From Flaccisagitta enflata (lineage: Eukaryota; Chaetognatha; Sagittoidea; Aphragmophora), in assembly GCA_965153355.1 (NCBI GenBank), contig OZ231128.1, positions 12,152,001 to 12,216,000 on the forward strand: 64,000 nt of DNA. Reading direction: 5' to 3'. The notes beneath the pieces are model-generated. The model was not told where the DNA came from. It saw nothing but the letters and a program-made list of their open reading frames with translations, and did no database searches. Every line of letters begins with the position of its first letter. Positions within the stretch are counted from its first letter, which is position 1. Below are positions 10,976 through 21,732 of this stretch, in pieces. Position numbers and translations under genes: made by a program.

Positions 10976-11465
10976 TTTTCGATAAAAAGATACAATAAGG
11001 AGTCAGGTCAGTTCAGTTATTTTTGTCCTGCACACGACTTATAGGTGTTGGCCTTGTTTTATATCTTTTAGATGAATTTTGACTATGATCCCGAAGGAAT
11101 ATTGAAAAAAGGAAAGCACTTTCAATTAACAGTTTTTTCTGCAGATTTCAAATCTGCAGTCAAAACAGAGATTTGAGCACTTTGAAATTTTTGGTTTCCC
11201 ATAGGCTGAAGGAAAATTCAAGGTAAGGCGCGGACAGCAAGATGCAAATTTTTCAGACCAAAATTGATGCCATTAGAAGCCCAAGACAGCCCAACAACAA
11301 GAACTACTTGTAGAATTCTGATTTTATTGCTTTTAATCATTTAGGTACAAGCTAATGCACACACAGAAAAACATTTACTGAAAAAAAACTCCCATTTACG
11401 ACTTTTTTTCCGGTCGGCGGTAGCCACCTTTATTGATATTATGGTAGAGCATGTCCACTTTTGAA

Positions 11466-11686
11466 AAACAAGGCCGGATACACGGCTACCGAAGTCACGT
11501 GCAGGTGGACAGGGGCCATATTTGAGGTCACCAGACCATTTGGGCAGGAGCGGTGAGGTCAAAGAAATAAAATCATAAAAAAAAGTAAAGTGTGACCGAC
11601 CGACCAACCGACCAACCGACCAACCAACCGACCGACCGACCGACGGACAAAGCGGGTTGTAGAGTCGCGTGCACGCGACTAAAAAT
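11466..11686 (-). mobile_element. Complete A-type hairpin MITE, reverse orientation
   Basis: Plus-strand order: ACAAGGCCGGATACACGGCT, GTCACGTGCAGGTGG, GGGCAGGAGCGGTGAGGTCA, TAAAGTGTGACCGACC array, GCGGGTTGTAGAGTCGCGTG, and the hairpin AGTCGCGTGCACGCGACT followed by AAAAA. It is about 220 bp and serves as a reference copy for the subfamily. The stem complement CACGTGACTTC also lies near the other end. Confidence 0.85.
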
Positions 11687-11874
11687 ATGAGTAAAATCAA
11701 CGCGTAACCATATCACAAAAAAACAAGCCCGAACTGGCAACGATGCGTCCAGACTGTGTCTCTGCGTATATTGATCATGTGACACATATGGATTGACAGA
11801 TGGACAAACAGACAGATGGAACGACAAGAGTAGTAATGGAGGCTCTCAAATCATGTTTGTCTCGCAGTAGATTC

Positions 11875-12048
11875 AGTGTAGGATCTCGCCGTGGCCGAAA
11901 ACGGCCAAAAATCGCGGTTTTTGCACAGGCGTAACGGACCGACCGACGGACGGACGGACGGACGGACGGACGGACGGACGGACAGACCGACGGACGGACG
12001 GACGGACGGACAAACCCTCTTATAGAGATGCGAGTACGCATCTAAAAA
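11875..12048 (-). mobile_element. C-type hairpin MITE, reverse orientation
   Basis: A GACCGACGGACGGACG array (11935-12010) is followed by CTCTTATAGAGATGCGAGTA and the hairpin AGATGCGAGTACGCATCT, then AAAA. The stem differs from the A type although the internal layout is the same. The block TAGGATCTCGCCGTGGCCGA also recurs near 14773, next to another C-type end. Confidence 0.7.
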
Positions 12049-12098
12049 CGGAACCAAATCTGTTTGTCAGTGTTGTACATCCATGCAATAAGAAAACA

Positions 12099-12520
12099 AG
12101 GCCGTATACACGGGCCAAGACGGTGCGCCGAGCGTTATTAATTCATAGCTATCCCTAGCTCCATCAGACCTATCCCTAGCTCTATCAGACCATTCCTAGC
12201 TCTATCAGACCTATCCCGCCGGTCATTATTAATCCATAGCTATCCCTAGCTCCATCAGACCTATGCCTAGCTCTATCAGACCATTCCTAGCTCTTTAAGA
12301 CCTATCCTAAGCTCTTTCAGGCCTCTCCCGAACTCTATCAGAACTTTCCTGAGCTCTATCAGAAATATCACCAGCTCTATCAGACCTATCCCCAGCTCTA
12401 TCAGACCTATCACCAGCTCTATCAGACGTATCCTAAGACCTATCCGACCTATCACTAGACCTATCCAACCTATCCCCAGCTCTATAAGACCTAACCGTAG
12501 CTGATTATATTAGTGAATGA
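12099..12520 (+). mobile_element. GACCTATCCC-repeat element, second copy
   Basis: It begins ACAAGGCCGTATACACGGGC as at 1646, followed by about 18 degenerate CCTAGCTCTATCAGACCTAT units of roughly 20 bp and then CTAACCGTAGCTGATTATA. Confidence 0.7.
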
Positions 12521-12594
12521 AATGACAAGTATCATTTATGATGAACAAAATGAGTTTTCTATTGATTTCAAACATTTTTAGCCATTTTTCATCC

Positions 12595-12830
12595 GAGCGT
12601 GACCGACGGATGGACGGACGGACGGACAGAGCTTCTTATAGAGATGCTATGAAATTTGCAACAAAAAGTATCTTACTAAAAACTATGGCGCATCTGATAA
12701 TCATCCTAGCATATTTCTGAATCATTTCCAGTGATTCTTGCTACTTATCGAGATTTTCAACTCGAGCGTGACGTGACCGACCAACCGACCCACCAACAGA
12801 CAGAGCCTCTCATAGAGGTGATATGGCGCA
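12595..12830 (+). mobile_element. Two partial hairpin-family MITE ends
   Basis: GACGGACGGACGGACAGAGC then TTCTTATAGAGATGCTATG (about 12600-12652), and GACCGACCAACCGACC then CTCATAGAGGTGATATGGCG (about 12775-12830). At 12651-12683 GCAACAAAAAGTATCTTAC matches the duplicated internal segment of the LTR element at 47603 and 48190. Confidence 0.55.
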
Positions 12831-13224
12831 CATAAGAACATAAAAAAATCCATGACCGTTTGAAAGCTCAGTGAAAGATCTTCAATATGGGAAATTGCTG
12901 GTTGTCCTAACTTTATTCGTTTAGAAATGACACTAGAATAAGGCAGGCGTTCATATTTTGCAAATCTTCCTAGGCGCACAATGCAATTTTCTCTGACCAA
13001 GTTTCAGACATGCCATTTTTAGTCCTGTGCTATGCAACTCTAGAAGTAACTTTTCAGTCGGTTATTCCATCTGTCCATCTGTCAAGTTTTTCAAAGGCAT
13101 TTTTGAGGTTCTTAAGACAATTAAAAAATCACGGCCCGCGCCCCGCTCCTCCAAAATATGAACGCCTGGAATAAGGCTAAGAAGAGGGGCTCAAGACTGT
13201 ATAGATAATGCCTGCGTGAAGGGT

Positions 13225-13432
13225 TTTTAGTCGCGTGCACGCGACTTTTTAACCCGCTATGTCCGTCGGACGGTCGGTCAGTAACACTTGGCTGTTTCAG
13301 TGTATACGGGTGAATTTTGCATCCACTGCTCCTGCCCAAATGCTTTCTTAATCATTTTTATTATTGCCCCTGCCCACCCGCACGCGACTTCGATAGCCGT
13401 CTTATGGTCTATCCGACCTTGTTTTCTGTTGC
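13225..13432 (+). mobile_element. A-type hairpin MITE upstream of an exon
   Basis: It starts TTTTTAGTCGCGTGCACGCG, has a short CGGT array, and ends GCACGCGACTTCGATAGCC followed by CCGACCTTGTTTT at 13432. The 3' splice site of the 13469 exon lies 36 bp further on. Confidence 0.8.
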
Positions 13433-13468
13433 CAAGGAATCAAAAATCATTTTTGTTTTCACTGACAG

Positions 13469-13581
13469 CATTTCGCCGGCTGATAGGAATACGGTTCCTG
13501 CAAAGGAAAACGTCGCGCTTGAAGACGACGACGACGACGACGCTAAGGAAAATGCCGATGATGACCATGATTGGCAAAAGG
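13469..13581 (+). CDS. Third exon: acidic
   Basis: Acceptor TTTTCACTGACAG|C with a good pyrimidine tract; donor AAAGG|GTATTT (weak). The two-base carry-over from the previous exon gives frame ISPADRNTVPAKENVALEDD, followed by further Asp and ENADDDHDWQK. It ends with one extra base. No domain is recognised. Unseen exons in the 9.4 kb intron before it cannot be excluded. Confidence 0.55.
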
Positions 13582-13784
13582 GTATTTATCACATTGATAG
13601 CAGTTTGAAGTAACAACGTCACATGATACCTGCAGAGTGCAGAAAATCTGAAATATAGCCTAACCTTGCTAGTCACTAAAGCGCACTCGCTTACCAGGCA
13701 TACCCGGCATACCAGGCATCTAATTTTCAGTCCCTCATTGATATTTCTATAGATGATTTTGGCCCACTCTTTCGCGAGACAGAT

Positions 13785-14226
13785 ACAGTACCATAGGAGC
13801 AATGAGAACCTCAGATGGAGGGTCATTTCCTGCTTCACTCTTGTAATGAAGTAGCTTCAATTATGTTTTTTCTGAAAGCTGATGAGCAAGAGCTTTGGGT
13901 GAATATAGTTTTATTCCTCTAGCTCTAACTGTTGACCAAAAAGAAAAAAAGTGCAGCACCACTCGGGATTTGAACCTGTGACACTGAACAGAGAGAAATT
14001 AACTTTTTCAAGTTCATGATTCTATCAACAGAGCTATCGCACCTCATGCAATATAGGGATATCAATTGGCAGTTTTCATATGAATCACTTGGTTTGGAAT
14101 TTTGTGTTCACTCAATACATTGGACCATCAGCTTTCAGAAAAACCAAAGCTTTAGGTTCTTCCTTTAAACAGTGAGAATATAGAGGGCCCTCTATCTACA
14201 GCTTTTATTGCTCCCATCGTACTGTA
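13785..14226 (-). mobile_element. Tc1/mariner-like MITE with tRNA-like core
   Basis: The ends are TACAGTACCATAGGAGCAAT and the complement of ATTGCTCCCATCGTACTGTA. The TA|CAGT terminus and TA flanks fit Tc1/mariner-type elements, which is an inference. A second inverted pair flanks a tRNA-like core. The same element, in opposite orientation and split by a later insertion, lies at 17213-20286. Confidence 0.75.
13948..14043 (-). other. tRNA-derived (SINE-like) promoter segment
   Basis: On the minus strand the order is box-A-like GATAGCTCTGTTGATAGA, then box-B GGTTCAAATCCCG about 50 bp later. Acceptor and T stems do not pair well, so this is a tRNA-derived remnant and not a tRNA gene. It keeps the same position in both copies of the host MITE. 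Confidence 0.65.
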
Positions 14227-14386
14227 GCTGGATTTTTCTTCTCGAATAACAGCCTTGTCAACCCAGTAGTCACGTCAGGTTAGGCACAAAAGTGTAACCA
14301 ACCGACCGACCGACGGACTTTGATGTTACAAGAATACACTATCAAGAACACAAAAGATTACAGTATTTATTTCATTCAACTCTCAG

Positions 14387-14424
14387 GAATTGATTACAAC
14401 GACGACAACAACAACAACAACAAT

Positions 14425-14520
<96 letters not shown>

Positions 14521-14623
14521 AACAACAACAACAACAACAGCGTTACCCAAAAAGGTATTGAAGATCGTCAGAAAGCGAGCACCTTCCCTCGATCACTGCC
14601 AGATGTCATTCTCGCAGCTCATG
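14387..14623 (+). CDS. Fourth exon: poly-Asn region
   Basis: Acceptor CATTCAACTCTCAG|GA and consensus donor CATG|GTAAGA. The frame reads GIDYNDD, about 45 Asn encoded by (AAC)n, then SVTQKGIEDRQKASTFPRSL and PDVILAAHG. One base is carried in and one carried out; both fit the neighbours. Poly-Asn length is probably variable between individuals. Confidence 0.65.
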
Positions 14624-14769
14624 GTAAGACCTAGATTGAACAAGCCCCATCGGGCAACGATGTGTCCGGGATGTGTCTCTGCGTGTATTGAACATGTGTC
14701 ATATATAAAAAGACAGATTAGTTTTCAAAGGAGGCTCTCAAAACATGTTTATCGATCATTTGATTCAGC

Positions 14770-14932
14770 ATAGGGTCTCATTGTGGCCAAAAACAGCCAA
14801 GAAACGCGGTTTTTTGCACTTTTGTAACAGACGGACATGCCGACGGACGGACGGACGGACGGACGGACAGACAGACGGACGGACGGACAGACCCTATTAT
14901 AGAAATGCGTACCTGGCGGACGCATAATAAAA
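14770..14932 (-). mobile_element. C-type hairpin MITE end, reverse orientation
   Basis: A GACGGACGGACGGACG array followed by CCCTATTATAGAAATGCGTA and a degenerate hairpin GCGTACCTGGCGGACGC. It resembles the 12022-12046 end. Confidence 0.6.
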
Positions 14933-14976
14933 GAAAATCAATGTGATTGATATTGATTCCATTTGAAATGGAAAAT

Positions 14977-15182
14977 TTTTGTCCCGACTCTACACCCCGC
15001 ATTGTCTGTCTGTGGGTTGTTTGATACCTCACATTTTACTTTTTTTTTTACTTTTTCCGTGTTTATGTGTAATCATTGCATTACTATTTCTACTCAAATG
15101 CATGAGTTTTTATCATCACAACCCTTACCCACCCGCATGCGACATGTAACCGTGAAGCCGTGCATCCGGCCTCGTTTTTTTT
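14977..15182 (+). mobile_element. A-type hairpin MITE
   Basis: TTTTTGTCCCGACTCTACAC with a decayed hairpin on the left; the right part CCCACCCGCATGCGAC, then GCCGTGCATCCGGCCTCG and a T run. The tetranucleotide array is reduced to TGTCTGTCTG. Confidence 0.65.
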
Positions 15183-15187
15183 CTGTT

Positions 15188-15218
15188 ACACACACGTACA
15201 CACACACACACACACACA

Positions 15219-15257
<39 letters not shown>

Positions 15258-15283
15258 CATATACACACACACAACACACTCAG
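15188..15283 (+). repeat. (CA)n microsatellite
   Basis: CA repeats with small interruptions following the MITE end. Confidence 0.95.
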
Positions 15284-15361
15284 GCAAGACCTAACAACAC
15301 CTTTATCAGTTCTAAACATCACCCCTCAGTTCTTAATTCTTCATGATTTCGGAAATGATGA

Positions 15362-15758
15362 TTTTTAGTCACGTGCTACTCGACTCTATAAGCCACTTTT
15401 CAGTCCGTCCATCCGTCCGTCCATCCATCCGTCCGTCCGTTCGTCCGTCCGTCCGTCCGTCCGTCCGTCCGTCCGTCCGTCCGTCCGTCCGTCCGTCCGT
15501 CCGTCCGTCCGTCCGTCCGTCCGTCCGTCAGTCCATCTGTTCATCCATCCATCCGTCCATCAGTCCGTCCGTCCGTCACAAAACTGTTTTAAAGGCTTTT
15601 TAAAGCGTTTTCATATCCCTGAATGGTAGAAAAGAAACTTTGTGAAGTAATTAGCCTTTTAAAATGTCTTTTTGAAAAAAAAATTGTTTGTCTGTCTGTC
15701 TGCCTGACGTTTTTTGAAAGTGCCGATGCACGCGACTTAGGTCTAATGACCTTGTTTT
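15362..15758 (+). mobile_element. A-type hairpin MITE with expanded (CCGT)n array, abutting an acceptor
   Basis: The left hairpin AGTCACGTGCTACTCGACT is followed by about 175 bp of CCGT/CCAT units (15403-15580). The right end is GCACGCGACTTAGGTCTAA and then GACCTTGTTTT at 15758. The exon acceptor TTTGTTCAG is only 11 bp downstream, so the element's terminal T-run forms part of the pyrimidine tract of that splice site. Confidence 0.8.
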
Positions 15759-15769
15759 CATTTGTTCAG

Positions 15770-15975
15770 CGATGAGTGGAATGAATTCCTCGATATCTGC
15801 AGCTAGTCCTGAGGAAGTGAGAACTGCAACACTAGCAGCAGCAGCAGCAGCAGCAGCAGCAGCTGGTCCTGTGGAAGTGAGAACTGATTGCGCCAAACCC
15901 GAACCTGAAGCAAGAAAATCGGCAAAATCCACCACAGCTGATGTTATGGCGCCAAAGCATCCACCGAACAAAAAG
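15770..15975 (+). CDS. Fifth exon: Ala-rich with an internal repeat
   Basis: Acceptor TTTCATTTGTTCAG|C; donor AAG|GTTAGC. The carried base G completes GCG (Ala); then MSGMNSSISAASPEEVRTAT, an Ala run from (GCA)n, GPVEVRTDCAKPEPEARKSA and KSTTADVMAPKHPPNKK. The PEEVRT and PVEVRT parts look like a duplicated short motif either side of the Ala run. It ends in phase 0. Confidence 0.65.
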
Positions 15976-15988
15976 GTTAGCCTAGTGA

Positions 15989-17190
15989 GCAGGGATGTGG
16001 AAGCGGTCAAATTTTGTATGCCGCTTCCACTGCATCCGCTTTCGCTTCCGTTTCCATTTCATAGTTCACATATTTCTAATATTTCAGAAGGAACCATTTT
16101 AAGAGGTGTAGAGGGACCAAAAGTTTTAGCAGCCCCCCCCCCACAGCCCACACCAATGTGTATATTCTTAGCTCTGGGCAGCGGTTTATACCTTGAGTAA
16201 AGACAATTTTTCTTATCTGGGCTTTTTTTGAAACTCCACTCAAAATCGCTGAAATTAAAAAAATTCATGTTGAAATTATTGGCTTTTCAAAATCCCCTAA
16301 GAATAAAAAAATCTAACAATTTGAAGAGGTTCTTAACTTCTTAGTGTTATTAGAAAGATTGCCTTAATGAAAAAATTTACATTAACCTAGGGATTAAACC
16401 CTACCCAGAATACAAAAATAGAAGCAGTAGTGTGGGCTGCAAGGGGGATGCTATGATTTTGGTCTTCTTATAAGGCACTGTCCGCCAGAACACGGAATGA
16501 GTTGATTTGAAATGATCGTCTACGACTCTGATAGGTTTTGAGTCCTTGTAGTGTGTATAATTCAAATGTGAAAAGAACTAAATCATTTTAGGGGCGCTTT
16601 TTGAAATATATACAAAAATAGTATAAATTTAGTACATTTTTCATCATAACTTTTTGTAATGATTTATCTTAGTATTTTTGACCGCAGATTTAGACTCAGT
16701 GGGTGGCTTGCGGTTCGTTTGATATGTCACACTATATACTTTTGAAAAAGAAGTAAACGCTTATTTTTTTATAGAATTATCAAAAATTAATGTATTTTGT
16801 AGCAATATGATGAAAAAATTAACTTTGTATTCTTTTTTCAAAAATATACAGTGTGACATATCAAACAAACCGCAAAGCACTCGCTGAATCCGAATCTGCA
16901 GTCAAAAATACTAGAAAAGATCACCACAAAGAGTTATGATGAAAAATGTACTAGATTTACACCATTTTTGCATATATTTCAAAAAGCGCCCCAAAAGTGA
17001 TTTAGTTTCCTTTAGATTTATATTGTACACACTACAATGACCCAAAAACTATCTAAGTGAAAGACGATCATTCTACCTCAACTCATTCGGTGTTTTGGCT
17101 GATAGTGAAGGGGTCTTTCTGTACTAGCTATCCAATCCTCCAAATTGAAAGCGGATAATCGCTTCCACAAGCCTCAACCCTACTGCTTTT
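15989..17190. mobile_element. Foldback element with GTGGAAGCGGTCAA ends, containing hairpin copy 2
   Basis: GGGATGTGGAAGCGGTCAA at 15993 and an approximate complement near 17150 (AAGCGGATAATCGCTTCCAC) bracket the segment. Related ends occur around 51270 and 54830-54950. The 617 bp hairpin at 16483-17099 lies inside. Confidence 0.6.
16483..17099. mobile_element. 617 bp hairpin element (core-motif family, copy 2)
   Basis: GCCAGAACACGGAATGAGTT pairs with AACTCATTCGGTGTTTTGGC ending at 17099, with arms pairing to a centre near 16791. Close to the centre is GTTTGATATGTCACACTATA, with its complement at about 16850-16867. The arms otherwise differ from copies 1 and 3. Confidence 0.9.
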
Positions 17191-17284
17191 AAATTCTTTT
17201 CTTTATTTGCAGTACGATGGGAGCAATAAGAGCAGTAGAAAGAGGGCCCCCTATTTTCTCACTGTTTGAAAGAAGAACCTATAG

Positions 17285-19913
17285 TAAGGGAGTACGAGAA
17301 TAACTCATCGAAACGGATTGGACAGTGTGATCGATTTTTGGTTCAGTAGGCCCAAAATATGAGGTAATCCATCAATTTTGGGGCCCTCTCTCAAGAAAAA
17401 CCCCCCGAACAGGCCAAAAAACAAAAAAAGATAGTAAATTGTTGGTTTTTTTATGTTTTTTTGTTTAAATTGAGGATCAAATAATATATCTAGCTGAAAA
17501 AACACTAGCATACACACTGATTACAAGTACTGAAGTAGAAAAATTTGCTTCTTGTGCCTTGAATCTTTTTCTTCATGAAAAATCTTAAAAAACGTTGAAA
17601 AATTAATAGAAAATGATCATTTATACAATTAATTCATTATCAATTGGAACTGGGCATTCTAACTGATAAATAAACTGACTCCTACATCAGCTAAATTTGA
17701 TATTCAATTTTTTCCTTACTGAATTAAGAGCTTCATCAATAGAATTTCACAAGTAAACGCATGGAAATGATTGTTTGGTCGGGGTAAAACACAGGAAAGG
17801 TCGCAAACTAGTTTAACAAGTAAATGTTAGGAAATGATTGTAAGGTGCAGGTAAAGCACAGGGAAGGCTTAATAAAAAATCTTCTCATTTTCAATTGTTT
17901 CAAGCCATTCAGGTCTTTATTGTAGAGATTTGCCCCTTCCCCCCATAAAAAGAAACTTGCTCACAAAAAGTTTCCATAGCATCAAGTTTCGAGTTCCATG
18001 CTCAAGTTTTAGTTGCTCTTGAACTATGACTTCACGACTTTGTCCCTAAAGTTTGCAGGCTGATGTATGATATCTCATCAGCTCTATTCAGATTTATTTG
18101 AGCCCATCAGCTGTCCCAAAAGGGCCTCCATGATCTCCCGATCCAGCAGTGCAATGACCAAATCTTTTCTCTTCACATTTTTAGCCACTATGACTGAAGG
18201 CTTGATCTCAAAATGATGTTTTCTTTTGAAGTCATTTTCAACTTCTTCGTTTGAGAAAAGCAAATATGTTTTCCCCTTATCATCTTTTGCCTTGGTTTTA
18301 AGAGTAGAGAGTGCCTGTACTAAAATACTGTTTTCCTCCTGGTTGTAGGATTGCACAGATCCAAGGTTCCAGCCATCTTCTTGTTATGTGATGACAAATT
18401 CCTCTTCCTCTACTGGCCAGATAAACTCTCCTTGGGGTACCTCAGTGGGGGCTCTTGACCTCTTCGCTGACTTGTTTGCTGCCTGAATACCTGCAGATTC
18501 AGAGGCAATATAGACATCCTCTGTCACAACATCTTGATTTTTTTGATCAACTGTGTGTAAAGCAAGCAGATTCTCATACGTGTGCTTGGCAGTGATGTTG
18601 TATTGCTTGAAATAAACAAAGTCACTAGGCATCTTAGAGAACATGACTTTTTTCAACTTGACCTCCCTGCAAAGGATGGAAAGTTGATCTTGCTCAATTT
18701 CTTGATCCTATCATAGCATTTCTTGACTTCAGCCTGAGATGAAAATGGTGCATGGTACTTGTGTTAATCCCCATTTTCCTTGCAAAGAGCAATAAGCTTG
18801 AATTTAGATTGTTTTCTTGCCAAGATGTCTGCCTCAGCATCTGTCACTGACATTTGGACTTCATAATATCTTTTTGAGATCTTAACCAGTCTGCCTCAAT
18901 TTGGATGATTTCTTGTTGCTTTGACTTCAGCTCTTTATCTTTCAACATGTCTGCAGCATCCTTTCCAAATGCTATCTCTGAACTTGACTTGAGCACAAGT
19001 CTGTCACTGAACCTCCTTTACTTCTGAGCAGTTCAGACATGTGCCCAAAATAATTTTACCCTGCTTTATCATCCACAGGAATTGATCTAAGTTGTTCCTT
19101 AGTGAAAATTTCAAAGTGGGGCTTTTAGTGTGATTCACCCAAGGTTCCTGCAGCTTTTTTTTCTGAGTATTCCTGAAATTTGGGTTCAAACTCATGCTGA
19201 ATTTCACGTTGCCTGGACAATGTTGCAGCAAGCTGTTTCATTAAAGCCCTCATGGCAACCTCCAGCTTTGAGACATCATACTGCTGAAGATGGTTTATAA
19301 TGATTCCATCCACTCCTTTTTGTACTCCCTACTAAATCCATCGCAAAGAGCAGAGAGAGTATGCCTCTCAACTGAACTGAACTCTAAACCTGGGATGGCT
19401 TCCATCATCTGTTTGTAGAGATTTTGAAAGATTGATCATAGTTGTAAATGATTGGGCCTTGGAGGGTCCATCATGATGCCCAAAAAAGGTTCCATGAGAT
19501 GACAGCCAACTAGAATTTCAATTGTCCATTCATATTGAACCACAGGAGTAGGCAACAAGGAACGCAAAAGCCTAGCTACTTCATTTTGACATTTGGTATC
19601 CTGCGCAAGATATGCAAGCAGACTGTCTTTCATCTCCAGGGCCTTGAGAGAAGTCTTGCATTGGTTATCTCCATCTATTTATGAATGTTTTATTATAATT
19701 GTATGCACTAGAGGCTCAGGATTACCAAAAATGCGAAAAAAAATAAAAAAATGGTTGAAATTCAGTTTTTTAGCCTGTTCGGGGGGTATTTTTCAACCAA
19801 ATGAGCTCAACTCAGTTTTTTCTATCATATCTTAGGCCTACTCACATGTTTATCCATCACACTAAGCAGTCCCATGAAAAAAGTCTGTCAGATCCAATTC
19901 TCGTACTCCCTTA
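17285..19913 (-). mobile_element. 2.6 kb TIR transposon with 7-bp target duplication
   Basis: Perfect 17-bp terminal inverted repeats TAAGGGAGTACGAGAAT (17285) and ATTCTCGTACTCCCTTA (ending 19913) are flanked by CCTATAG on both sides (17278-17284 and 19914-19920). The related intact MITE shows the unoccupied site. The superfamily is not assigned; a 7- or 8-bp duplication is possible because one base is ambiguous. It carries a decayed gene on the minus strand. Confidence 0.85.
18084..19640 (-). pseudogene. Decayed gene inside the TIR transposon
   Basis: Reading from 19640 down to 18084, five or more open segments in changing frames (about 19633-19436, 19313-19125, 19231-19004, 18656-18384, 18356-18084) have normal amino-acid composition, for example LLAYLAQDTKCQNEVARLLR at the start and KRKDLVIALLDREIMEALLG near the end. 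Frameshifts and stops separate them, so they look like one former coding region of about 500 codons. I do not recognise the family, and no catalytic motif of a known transposase could be identified. It may be the transposase or a captured gene. Confidence 0.55.
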
Positions 19914-20022
19914 CCTATAGCTTTGGTTTTTCTGAAAGCTGATGGTCCAAGGTATTGAGTGAATATAAAATTCCCCACCATGAGATTCAAAACAAAAGCG
20001 CCAAATGATTTGCTTTTATAGC

Positions 20023-20120
20023 ATGTGGCGCAATAGCTCTGTTGGTAAAGTGCTGAACTTAAGTAACGAAACTTCTCTCTCTTCAGAGTCATAGGTTCAA
20101 GTCCAGAGAGGTGCTGCACT
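20023..20120 (+). other. tRNA-derived (SINE-like) segment, second copy
   Basis: TGGCGCAATAGCTCTGTTGG (box-A-like) then AGGTTCAAGTCC (box-B). Same position in the host MITE as at 13948-14043. Stem pairing is too poor for a functional tRNA call. Confidence 0.65.
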
Positions 20121-20286
20121 TTTTTCTTTTTGGTCAACAGTAAGAGCTAGAGGAAAAAAACTATATTCACTCAAAGCTCTTGCTCGTCAGCTTTCAATAA
20201 AACTATAATTGAAGCTACTTCATTTGAATAGTGAAGCAGGAAATGACCCTCCATCTGAGGTTCTCATTGCTCCTATGGTACTGTAC

Positions 20287-21108
20287 AACCAATGCCCAAC
20301 TCCTAATTCAGCCTGACTACTGTCGGTCGTTAGCACTACGTTTTTTTTATTTCTGCTTTTTGCGTCACTGCCTCTGCTCTATGACCAAAATGGCTTCATC
20401 ATCACTGCCCCTGCCCACCCGCACGCGATTGAATGCTTGCGTGCACTGTACAGAACAGTGTACATACGACTAGCATTTAGGTCAATAGCTCGTTACGTCG
20501 GTCCGTGGGTCAGTCATTTGGTAACATAATTACTGGCGTTCTGCGGTACTGTCCTTGCCCGACGACACACTACTAATAGGGTCACTCTCTTTATTACCAC
20601 CCTCATTCTCTATTCTGATCATTCACTATCATCCGAAAATGATAACGATCTCCTATGTATATTTTTCTGTTTGTTTAACTATGAATGGCATTTTATTCGT
20701 CATGAAATGACAGAGCGTGCGTGCACACAACAAGACTAGCCTCTAAAAACTACACACTAAAACATCGATTCAGTCGTTTCCAATCAAGTCGTACAAATAA
20801 AGTACAGTTGCATGATTAATAGCCTCATTTTGACTGATGAGGTTGCCGGATAGGAAAGTATCAGAGCGTCTACTGTAAATTTCATAAATGCTTGGAAAAC
20901 CTGAGTTCTGTCGTAAAAACCGCGTGCTTTCCCAGCGTTGGTAGGAAAAAATTCTACGAATTGCATCATTTATAGCCGTGTTAAAACTTCGCATTCAACT
21001 ATACATTACTCCTTTTGTTTGTTTGTTTAGCAGTTTTTGTTTTTCGAGTTCTTTCTTCTGTCATGTCTGTCTGTCTGTCTATCTTTCTGTCTTCAAGACT
21101 GTGTCTGA

Positions 21109-21117
<9 letters not shown>
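20287..21117. other. Intronic sequence with one decayed MITE right end
   Basis: CCCCTGCCCACCCGCACGCG near 20408 is an A-type right-end block. No exon was found in the remainder. Confidence 0.4.

Positions 21118-21118
<1 letters not shown>

Positions 21119-21204
<86 letters not shown>
21119..21204 (+). repeat. (CT)n microsatellite
   Basis: Uninterrupted CT dinucleotides after a short TGTC run. Confidence 0.98.
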
Positions 21205-21206
<2 letters not shown>

Positions 21207-21337
21207 GCGTCAGGTAAGAAAACAATTTGATACCCACAGTCTGGGGTGTTCTGGTTTATTTAATCGATAGACACACACACGAAAAACAAACCCTATCTTC
21301 ATTCGAATTATGCGTGTCTGGAAATTCACCTCATTTG

Positions 21338-21572
21338 AGAACAAGGCCAGGTACGCGGCTACCTAAGTCGCGTGTAAGTGGGCTGTGGGCAGGGGCGGCA
21401 ATGAAATATGCTATCCCGGCAATTGGGTAGGGGCAAATGTCGCCCGTAAACGCCGAAGAAACAAAGCATGATCAACCGCCAAATGGACTGACTGGCGACT
21501 GGCGACTGGTGACTGATTGACCGACCAACCCACAGAGCGGGTTATGAATAGAGTCGCGTGCACGGGACTTCA
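21338..21572 (-). mobile_element. A-type hairpin MITE, reverse orientation
   Basis: ACAAGGCCAGGTACGCGGCT, AAGTCGCGTGTAAGTGGGC, a short GACCGACCAACC remnant, then GCGGGTTATGAATAGAGTCG and a hairpin GTCGCGTGCACGGGAC carrying one mismatch. Confidence 0.75.
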
Positions 21573-21732
21573 AATTTCTATGCATCTCTAAACTATTGAT
21601 CGGTATCCGTTTACAACGCGAATTTCTACGTGTAAGAAACTTGATGGCTTTGTTATTCTCAATCAACTCCGGTGCTTGTTGTGTTTTGGATTCGTCCATT
21701 TTTTTTTCATTTACGAAGGACCTTACTCATGC

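Larger units (their letters stand above)
8148..11356. repeat. 3.2 kb inverted repeat with a satellite-filled loop
   Basis: The left arm (8148-8412) and right arm (about 11096-11356) are imperfect complements: TAGCTTGTACCGAAATGACA pairs with the AAGCTAATGC end, and a central block CTGCAGATTTGAAATCTGCAG occurs in both arms. The loop holds a MITE end (8501), two GGTCATTTTT arrays, a hairpin element (9396-9990) and 12/14-mer arrays. Confidence 0.85.
17213..20286 (+). mobile_element. Tc1-like MITE split by a 2.6 kb insertion
   Basis: The left end GCAGTACGATGGGAGCAAT and right end ATTGCTCCTATGGTACTGTA match the 13785-14226 element in opposite orientation. Removing 17285-19913 plus one 7-bp duplicate restores an element collinear with that copy. 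A tRNA-like segment lies at 20023-20120. Confidence 0.8.

Noticed and set aside
13948-14043. tRNA gene
   Set aside because: Box A and B are present but the acceptor and T stems do not pair, and the copy sits inside a MITE; called tRNA-derived.
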